The notes under the pieces were generated by a model. The model saw nothing but the letters and a program-made list of their open reading frames with translations, did not search any database and was not told the DNA's origin. Shown piece after piece: positions 34,301 to 38,606 of a stretch of 38,606 nucleotides of DNA. This DNA comes from Schleiferiaceae bacterium. Lineage in GTDB: Bacteria > Bacteroidota > Bacteroidia > Flavobacteriales > Schleiferiaceae. Numbering within the stretch: the stretch's first letter is position 1; each line of letters starts with the position of its first letter. The stretch covers positions 1 to 38,606 of the forward strand of contig JAURGG010000008.1 of the NCBI GenBank assembly GCA_030833905.1. The letters run 5' to 3'. The position numbers were made by a program, and so were the translations under genes.

Positions 34301-35651
34301 TCCGGCCGTTAACCGTATACTGGTAGGCCACCGCGACGACCTCGTCTTGGTTGAGGGCCGTATTGAGCGAAAGGTATCCGAGCTGGGGGTTAAAGCTGTA
34401 CTCGTTCGGCTGCAGCATTCGAGCATTGGTGAGCTGTGCGTACTCAATGTTGCCGTCGTAGCCGCTCGCATCAAGAATGGATCCTGCCGACGCGGCATCG
34501 CGAATTGAGGCATAGCGCTGCAGCATTTCTTGCGGATCCAGTCGGTTGACGCGATTGCTGGGCCACGGATCTGCACTTGGGCCAGGGAAAATGGCTTCAC
34601 CCGGAAGGCTGCGGGAAGAACTTCGGTAGGCGCCCCCCTCCCCTTCTCCGAGGTCCAAGAACGCGATGAGATTGCGAACTTCGGTCGGGGTGTTGCGGCG
34701 GTTGGTCACCCACACCTCCACACGGGTAATTTGCACGGGGGATTGGATGATGGGGCGGGTTCCGACCCACTGCTCGTAGCGGTCGCGAAAGAACTGCGAC
34801 AGAAAGAAGTGGCGGTTGGCCTCGTAAGCATCTCCTTGAATCAGAAACTCTTGCGTGGAGGCTCCGCCCTGAATATTCATGCTCTGACTCTGCGAGCGCT
34901 GTTCGGCGAGGACCGTGGTCACGGTCGTCTTGCCGAACTGCATCTGGGTCTTGAGGCCAAAAAGACTTTGAACCCCAGTGATCAGGCTCCCGTTGGTGGG
35001 CAAGCTGACATCGCCCATTTCGAAGCCCTTGAGGATGTCGTCTTCTTGTCCTTTGAAGTCCAATTTGACCTTGTTTTCGAAGGCAAAGGTGGCCTCGGTA
35101 TCAAAGTTGAAGTTGAGGTTCAGTCGGTCGCCGAGCTTTCCGGCGGCGCTGATCTGCATCTTCTGGTCAAAGTCGAATGCCAAGGTGCGCCGGTTGCGTT
35201 CCGGAACAATGGGATTCTTAATGTGCTGGTAGCGAAGTCCAAAGCGCAGTTCGGCACTCCCCGTGGGGCGGATTTCAAGCTGGTCCGAACCAAAAATATC
35301 CCGCAGGACGGGATTCGTGATGTTCATGTCGGGCACGATGCTCGACCCGTCGCGGCTGGATGTACTGGTGCCTTGAGCCCACCGCTGCTGCCAGTATTCA
35401 GATTCGAGCTGGCTAAACTTCAGCTTTTGATAGTCCTCTTCGCTCAAATAGCGCGGCGCGCCTACCGGAACTCCAGCCACCGTTCGCTGAAGGATGTAAA
35501 ATCCGGTCACTGGGTCGTAGGTCACCTCAGTCTTCCAGTTCGGGGGAGTCGGCAAACCTGGCATCGGCCAGCCTGTACCTGTGGTGTCTTGTGCCCCAAG
35601 GCGCAGAACCGCCAGCAAGCCTAGCCCAACCAGTACCCCACGAATGTTCAT
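28368..35651 (-). CDS. sprA: SprA, outer-membrane translocon of the type IX secretion system
   Basis: 2427 residues, matching the roughly 2,400 of known SprA proteins. SprA (Sov) forms the very large beta-barrel pore through which T9SS cargo crosses the outer membrane. A signal peptide (MNIRGVLVGLGLLAVLRLGAQ) is present. The protein is rich in amphipathic beta strands, and the end GIALRLNLGG is a typical outer-membrane terminus. Recognisable stretches include NTFDLQFDPTERGPYNY, KCAEVWINELRMTDF and FRSVRFARWILRDW. Two low-complexity Gly/Pro/Ala/Lys segments lie near residues 1617-1667 and 1911-1950. The start overlaps the ruvA stop (TGATG). The three exported proteins in this window are plausible clients. 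Confidence 0.95.
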   Translation of the reverse strand: MNIRGVLVGLGLLAVLRLGAQDTTGTGWPMPGLPTPPNWKTEVTYDPVTGFYILQRTVAGVPVGAPRYLSEEDYQKLKFSQLESEYWQQRWAQGTSTSSRDGSSIVPDMNITNPVLRDIFGSDQLEIRPTGSAELRFGLRYQHIKNPIVPERNRRTLAFDFDQKMQISAAGKLGDRLNLNFNFDTEATFAFENKVKLDFKGQEDDILKGFEMGDVSLPTNGSLITGVQSLFGLKTQMQFGKTTVTTVLAEQRSQSQSMNIQGGASTQEFLIQGDAYEANRHFFLSQFFRDRYEQWVGTRPIIQSPVQITRVEVWVTNRRNTPTEVRNLIAFLDLGEGEGGAYRSSSRSLPGEAIFPGPSADPWPSNRVNRLDPQEMLQRYASIRDAASAGSILDASGYDGNIEYAQLTNARMLQPNEYSFNPQLGYLSLNTALNQDEVVAVAYQYTVNGRTYQVGEFSNDGIVAPKSLILKLLKHQILNVRSPAWDLMMKNVYNLNAFQLSPEDFRLELLYVNDETGLPIPFLPKSSVKDQLLVQVLQTDKVNSNGDPFPDGLFDFVEGLTVLTSTGRIILPALEPFGSSLSKQLSTADERKRYVYQELYDSTLFRAQEQTQRNKFMLRGRYKSAGGSVIQLNSFNIPRGSISVTAGGNRLTENQDFTVDYALGQVRIINEAIVQSGVPIRVSFENNSLFNFQAKTFTGLTVNHQLQPNWVVGGSLLQLREGALTQKVSAGDEPVRNAIWGLNTQYEKNLPGLTRALDKLPFVSTKAPSSIMLTAEVAQLLPGSPRIINVNGEPTTYLDDFESSQTAIDLRGTTTWQLSSVPDGQRDLFPEASMANDWASNYNRARLAWYMIDNSFFTGTSITPQNIRDNPAITSDHYQRMVPFAEVFPNITLDPSQARNINTFDLQFDPTERGPYNYDVQGLNGISAGLNPNGTLKDPRSRWGGIMRQLTINNFEEQNIEFVQFWVMDPFLDNPTAPGGDVYLHLGNVSEDILKDGMQSFEHGLPSDGSRTDVDSSVWGYASRYQPVVDAFDNSPTSRPNQDVGLDGLRDDDERRWLGPGSQTYLDRLQAAFGPGSPVYTAAQIDPAADNFVFYRGSNQDQADANILDRYRYFNNPDGNSRTDLVDGQPAMSTNMPDKEDVNRDATLNRSEQYFSYRISMRPEDFVVGQNYIADIYETTTDLLPDQTRKPVRWIQFKIPVFEPDQKVNGAQDFRSVRFARWILRDWQQPVVLRMARLDLVRGEWRRYRFSLDAAREMIPVDESDETSFVVNAVNLEENGGRVPVAYVMPPGIRRQVLLGNTSILQQNEQSLSLRTCGLRDGDGRAVFKNTSVDMRMNKRVKMFVHAEAGDNPNGLKDGDLRLFVRFGNDYSQNYYEYEMPLTVTPWASSAEDVVWPAANDVDIEFAIWTALKLERDAAMRTNPNITPAMPYERVDGDRVYRVVGTPNLGWVRTMMVGVRNPRRSSSNPTDDGLNKCAEVWINELRMTDFDNRGGVAGIARGTAKLADLGQVALSGGFSTPGFGGIDMAPNERNKFSSVNYDMQTNLDLHRFLPGNSRLRLPMFVTHAQDWKTPMFNPYSPDIEMGKAIDNLPGAQAKDSLRTMVSDFMQRRAVAFTNVRLDRAPSGGSAGGRGPAIGPPGMGDSESKSAAQGLNAGEGSAKLPKKPMPWDVENLSATYAFNEVLRRDANTLQDLRVENRGSMAYAYQTKPINIQPFKKLKPKSLALIRDANLNLTPSRVSIRADVLRTQQTMQMRNVDNPKFQLPITYSKNFTMDRNYNVIWDPTKMWKLDYTSRIRLRFDELPGPNSEDSVRNFLNENLRAGGRPIEYHHTINTTWAVPINKLPLMGFLQTQVRYTADLDWKTNSLWASRPGLDSLNFGNTVESSGKWNASANANMATLYNLIPGYSKLKKPARGATARGGKGPAPAAGGKSANGGKPEDPKLAKKILVGAVDFATMLKSVNATASLNTGSLLPGFSTTPVLSGLSPSAQWAPGWKAAVGLPHDLPSLASASGWLLENPRQSLRASETTTRNITLRAQLEPLQDMRITLNATQTYGRQASYTYRYSTGTGIDSLFAQGFHAFNPQEVVTYSSSWLSWPTAFDVSKGPDFESAAYDQFKAARLDASKRLADDQLLRDPNYTANFIDFGDSSRYGFDGFSVLHTDVLANAFLTAYGNRWTANLPMGNYAALPFFPNWNATYTGLMRLKAVRNVFTALSLSHSYASTMTVTGLQTHMLRAQRLQDNPLDPFPRNDNFDIMPDRQVGQISVTESMSPLLGVDLRTKTNASFKLNYGMTRQLNLSMANNQLTESKSKDVTVGVGYIVKDVQFRIVENGGIPRTIKSNLELKLDVKFSDNQTVIRRILEDFNQATAGQTRTTIKLTADYRMSRRLTTQFYYDQTVSSFKTSQAFPTNQWQSGIALRLNLGG

Positions 35652-36229
35652 CAGAGTCGAGCTAAGGCGCGTTTGATCAAATCTTCAACATTGGCATCTG
35701 CCGCCTCTGCCGCCAACGCAGAAAGCGCTTTTTCTACTGCTGGACGGGCGAATCCGAGCACTAAAAGTGCCTCGAGGGCCTCGCTGCGTGACGTGGAACC
35801 GCCTGCGGCAAGGGGGCTTGAGGCTCCAAGCTTGACCGCTTTATCTCGGACGTCGACCACGATTCGCTGGGCCGTCTTCGCGCCAATTCCTTTGATGCGC
35901 TGAAGGCTTCCTGAATCGCCATTCGCCACGACGCTCAGCGCCTCTTCGGGGCGAAGCGTAGACAAAATGACGCGGGCCGTACTTGCTCCAACGCCTGAAA
36001 CCGAATTGAGCATCAGAAAGACTTCGCGCTCGAGTTCCGAAGCAAAACCAAACAGCAACTGCGCGTCTTCGCGGTATACCGGATGAAGCAATAGCTTGAC
36101 TTCACCGCCGTCAGGCAACTGACCGAACGTCGTTAGTGAGATTTGGATGAGGTAGCCCAATCCGCCGCATTCCACCACGACATGCGTCGGGGTTTTCTCA
36201 ACGAGGGTTCCGCGTAGGTGATGAAGCAT
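35651..36229 (-). CDS. ruvA: Holliday junction branch migration protein RuvA
   Basis: Tetrameric DNA-binding subunit that loads RuvB helicase on Holliday junctions. It has 192 residues: an N-terminal OB fold (MLHHLRGTLVEKTPTHVVVE), two helix-hairpin-helix motifs (SVSGVGASTARVIL and IKGIGAKTAQRIVVDVRDK), and a C-terminal three-helix domain (ALEALLVLGFARPAVEKAL). It overlaps sprA by one base. Its ATG lies in one arm of an eight-base inverted repeat with the end of the upstream gene. Confidence 0.96.
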   Translation of the reverse strand: MLHHLRGTLVEKTPTHVVVECGGLGYLIQISLTTFGQLPDGGEVKLLLHPVYREDAQLLFGFASELEREVFLMLNSVSGVGASTARVILSTLRPEEALSVVANGDSGSLQRIKGIGAKTAQRIVVDVRDKAVKLGASSPLAAGGSTSRSEALEALLVLGFARPAVEKALSALAAEAADANVEDLIKRALARL

Positions 36230-36267
36230 ACCCCTATTAACGCCGTTATGGGCGAATTCGTATGCTT
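36224..36267. promoter_or_regulatory. Inverted repeat spanning the ruvA start codon
   Basis: AAGCATAC (36224-36231) and GTATGCTT (36260-36267) form an eight-base inverted repeat, with a smaller CGCC/GGCG pair (36241-36244, 36251-36254) inside. In the minus-strand RNA one arm includes the ruvA ATG and the other the stop of the preceding gene. No T-run follows, so it is not a normal terminator. Confidence 0.35.
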
Positions 36268-36946
36268 AGTTGACGGTAACCTTTACTGTGCGCTCACCGT
36301 GGGTAAGAACCACGCGAGCGAGCCACAATCCGCGCTGGTTGGGAACAGCCACCGAACCGTCTGAGCTGACTGGAGTAGTCATGGCAACGCGACCTAATGC
36401 ATCCACCCATTCGACACGCACCGCATCTGAGGGGAGACCAAACATCTTTGTTCCGCTGCGCGCAGGAGACGGGTAAAGTTGAATTACAGGAATCTCAGTC
36501 TCAGGTGTAGTCACATAGCGATTGAATCCGTAAACCACTTGAACCTGTAGGGAATCTGTGGCATCGGAAGCATTGATAAAGGTGTACCAAATGGTGTCTT
36601 GGCCGTTCGCTGAGGTATCGCGCACATAGGCATAGCCGCTGAAGTCGTTTGCAGTGCTACCGGCGCCAACAGTAACGGTACCCTGACTTTGATTTGCCCA
36701 CACGGGGTAGCACAAATCCCAGCAGAAGTAGTTCGAATCAACCAATCCGGTGGTTCCAACCTTGCGGCGCACCACGACGTAGTCCTTACTCGAATTTGAG
36801 GTATTGGTCACAGAAATGTGGGCCGTAGCCTGTATGCCGTTGTGGCTATTCACGTAGGCGATGCTGTCCATGGATGCTACGGATAAGCTTTGTGCTCCGG
36901 CTGCGGTTGCGGCCATTAGAGCGCATAGAATTACTACTTTTTGCAT
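36266..36946 (-). CDS. Small secreted protein with T9SS type A sorting domain and CWDLC motif
   Basis: 226 residues from the ATG at 36946, chosen for the signal peptide (MQKVVILCALMAATAAGAQ); the open frame runs 33 codons further up. The central domain (about residues 20-150) is beta-rich (SVTNTSNSSKDYVVVRRKV, DTIWYTFINASDATDSL) and contains CWDLCYP. The last 80 residues are a T9SS type A tail (IQLYPSPARSGTKMF, WVDALGRVAM, RGLWLARVVL). It would be exported by SprA to the cell surface or medium. I recall similar unnamed small proteins with a CW-x2-C segment in marine Bacteroidota. The function is unknown. Confidence 0.85.
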   Translation of the reverse strand: MQKVVILCALMAATAAGAQSLSVASMDSIAYVNSHNGIQATAHISVTNTSNSSKDYVVVRRKVGTTGLVDSNYFCWDLCYPVWANQSQGTVTVGAGSTANDFSGYAYVRDTSANGQDTIWYTFINASDATDSLQVQVVYGFNRYVTTPETEIPVIQLYPSPARSGTKMFGLPSDAVRVEWVDALGRVAMTTPVSSDGSVAVPNQRGLWLARVVLTHGERTVKVTVN

Positions 36947-36950
36947 TCGG

Positions 36951-36958
36951 TAAAGGTA
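36951..36958 (-). promoter_or_regulatory. Candidate -7 box (TACCTTTA) for the CWDLC protein
   Basis: One mismatch from TAnnTTTG on the minus strand, four bases before the ATG at 36946. It lies in the 104-base divergent gap with the Omp28-like gene, which otherwise shows only the palindrome TTTTATAAAA at 37030-37039 and a 16-codon open frame. Confidence 0.35.
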
Positions 36959-37050
36959 CTTCGCTGTGGACCTCGCAACAAAGCTGCCGAGCGCGTTCAT
37001 TTTATGCGTAGTTTTCGGCCGCTTAACCCTTTTATAAAAAGCCAATTCAA

Positions 37051-38606
37051 ATGAAGCACCTTACGCTGACGGCACTTGCCGGACTTTTAAGCCTTAGTGC
37101 CTTTGGCCAAAACCGCTTGGTCTTGGTAGAGCACTTCACTCAGGCATCATGTGGACCCTGCGCCTCGCAGAATCCCGCCCTCAAAACTCTCCTCGATGCC
37201 AACCCTACCAAGGTAGTTGCACTGAAGTACCAAGTGAGCTGGCCTGGATTTGACCCCATGTACCTTCAAAATCCTACTGAAGTCGACGCTCGAGTGCAGT
37301 ACTACGGCGTAACTGGCGTTCCGAACTCAGTTATGGACGGTAGTGGACCAGGCTCTCCTGGCACCATCGTTACTCAGTCTACGATTGACAACCGCTACAA
37401 CACAGCGGCTCCTTTGAACCTCACGGCGAGCCATCAGTGGACTCCCGGCTACGATTCTATTCAAATCGGAATTTTTATCGCCAACGCAGGCTCATCTACG
37501 GTAACGTCTGGTGCTGCGGGCTCACTTAAGCTCCACGTGGCCATTGTTGAAGAGGAGATCAACTACCCTTCTGCTCCTGGATCAAACGGCGAAACCAGCT
37601 TCTACCAGGTCATGCGTAAAATGGTACCGAACCAAAGCGGAACCACTCTTGCGGATACCTGGACTGGTGGCCAAACCCAGATGCTCAGCTTCAAGGTTGC
37701 AGCTCCTGCCTATCTGGCCAACTTGAACGAAGTTGCCATCGTTGCCTTTATTCAAGACAACCAAGGTAAGGCGGTATTAAACGCAGCCAAAACGACTCCA
37801 CAGGTGATTTCTGGTCTTCCTGACCTGGGCGTAACCGGATTCACTGCTGCGACAGCGGGCCTGTGCAACGGCAGCACGACTCCTACAATGACGATCAAGA
37901 ACGAGGGTAGCCTCGCGATTACGTCTGCAGTAGTGGGATACAGCATCAACGGCGGTACCCCCGTAACCCAGAACTGGACCGGCAACCTTGCTGCCGGCGC
38001 TACGGCAAGCGTAAGCTTCCCCCAAGTGACGCTTCCTGCAGGTGCCAACTCAATTGTAGGTACGGTATCTGCTCCAAACGGAACAGGTGACTACAACGGA
38101 ATGAACAACATGTCTGCTCCGGTTATGGCTGCGGTCCTGAACAACACGCCAACTCCTGCGCCCTACATGCAAGACATGGAATCTACGGCGTTCAACGAAA
38201 TCCCATCAGACTTCGTGTTGACGTACAACACATCAGATGCTCCGCTCGTTACCGTAGTTTCTAAGGCAAACGTCAACGGCCTGAACACTGAACTCGGTGC
38301 CTACGGCCAGTCTGCAAAGTCGCTGATGGTTGACTTCTACACAATGGCAGCCGGTGATCAAGCGAGCTTGATCACTCCCAAAGTGGGCGGAATCACTGCC
38401 AACCACAAGCTTCGCTTTCAGCACGCCTACGCTTCGTACGGAGGTGAGGCCGACGGACTCAAAGTATTTGTGTCGACCAACTGTGGCGCTTCATGGACCA
38501 ACGTCTTTGACAAGGCCGGTACTGCCCTTGCGACCGCTCCAAACAAGACGAGCCGCTACTTCCCTGCTCCGACAGAGTGGTACCCCAACGAAATCAGCTT
38601 GGCTTC
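37051..38606 (+). CDS. Omp28/thioredoxin-like secreted protein (cut by window edge)
   Basis: An open frame from the ATG at 37051 reaches the window end (518 full codons). A signal peptide (MKHLTLTALAGLLSLSAFGQ) is followed by a thioredoxin-like domain with LVEHFTQASCGPCASQNP; the CGPC motif is at about residues 35-38. YYGVTGVPNSVMDG matches the cis-Pro loop. This arrangement is typical of Omp28-related outer-membrane proteins. From about residue 255 a CARDB-like beta domain follows (PDLGVTGFTAATAGLCNGS), then a further beta-rich domain (about 375 onward). A C-terminal T9SS tail is expected but lies outside the window. It is divergent from the CWDLC protein. Confidence 0.88.
   Translation, partial: MKHLTLTALAGLLSLSAFGQNRLVLVEHFTQASCGPCASQNPALKTLLDANPTKVVALKYQVSWPGFDPMYLQNPTEVDARVQYYGVTGVPNSVMDGSGPGSPGTIVTQSTIDNRYNTAAPLNLTASHQWTPGYDSIQIGIFIANAGSSTVTSGAAGSLKLHVAIVEEEINYPSAPGSNGETSFYQVMRKMVPNQSGTTLADTWTGGQTQMLSFKVAAPAYLANLNEVAIVAFIQDNQGKAVLNAAKTTPQVISGLPDLGVTGFTAATAGLCNGSTTPTMTIKNEGSLAITSAVVGYSINGGTPVTQNWTGNLAAGATASVSFPQVTLPAGANSIVGTVSAPNGTGDYNGMNNMSAPVMAAVLNNTPTPAPYMQDMESTAFNEIPSDFVLTYNTSDAPLVTVVSKANVNGLNTELGAYGQSAKSLMVDFYTMAAGDQASLITPKVGGITANHKLRFQHAYASYGGEADGLKVFVSTNCGASWTNVFDKAGTALATAPNKTSRYFPAPTEWYPNEISLA

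Noticed and set aside
34530-35624. 364-residue plus-strand open frame opposite sprA
   Set aside because: It is antisense to a clearly coding, family-matched gene. The translation shows no domain, and similar long shadows (28923-29684, 31002-31745) occur along sprA because of its codon bias.
37030-37039. TTTTATAAAA palindrome as an operator
   Set aside because: A ten-base A/T palindrome is common by chance, and no second copy is found near other starts.

Overview
The window is chromosomal DNA from a member of the Bacteroidota, most likely of the order Flavobacteriales. The evidence is a complete sprA (outer-membrane translocon of the type IX secretion system, T9SS), secreted proteins with T9SS type A and type B C-terminal sorting domains, a Bacteroidota-style TonB, a mevalonate branch of the kind found in Flavobacteriia, paired subunit III genes of a haem-copper oxidase, and promoter boxes of the Bacteroidota type (TAnnTTTG). 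Family-level placement cannot be made from this sequence. I see no tRNA, rRNA, CRISPR array, insertion sequence or prophage gene. This is mostly tightly packed core genome, and there is no stretch above 300 bases without a gene.

Layout. 1-2395 (-): alaS, cut by the window edge. 2433-5506 (+): overlapping operon of an M23 peptidase, a MerR-type regulator, LemA and two TPM-domain proteins, followed by a small lipoprotein (5525), a PTPS/QueD enzyme (5888) and fabD (6336). 7206-7364: a leader built of tandem AGCCAACA-type repeats that also contains a 32-codon open frame of pentapeptide repeats. 7365-10007 (+): diphosphomevalonate decarboxylase, mevalonate kinase and a shortened UbiA-like prenyltransferase. 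10014-12233 (-): large T9SS type B cargo protein. 12288-13673 (+): M20 dipeptidase, closed by a bidirectional terminator against a PiT phosphate transporter (13733-15940, -). 16032-18495 (+): a DUF255/YyaL protein and 3-methyladenine glycosylase I. 18470-26806 (-): a long run reading cysQ, ctaB, two subunit III genes, a subunit IV-like gene, SCO1, DUF420, a small CAMC membrane protein, TolC, an HlyD/MacA-like adaptor and tsaB. 26864-36229 (-): ruvA, sprA, gcvH, vanZ-like and tonB, ending in a strong terminator. 36266-36946 (-) and 37051-38606 (+, cut by the edge): divergent secreted proteins, one with a T9SS type A tail and one with an Omp28/thioredoxin-like N-terminus.

How it fits together. 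Three themes dominate: cell-surface export (SprA, TonB and three exported proteins), respiration (haem O synthesis, subunits III and IV, copper delivery by SCO1) and isoprenoid supply (mevalonate kinase, decarboxylase, prenyltransferase). Many genes have a TAnnTTTG-like -7 box ending only 3-6 bases before the ATG. If these boxes are used, transcripts would start at or next to the start codon and be leaderless. That pattern, the repeat leader before mvaD, the degenerate prenyltransferase and the undescribed CAMC and CWDLC proteins are the most interesting observations. I did not find a convincing new multi-gene defence or mobile system.
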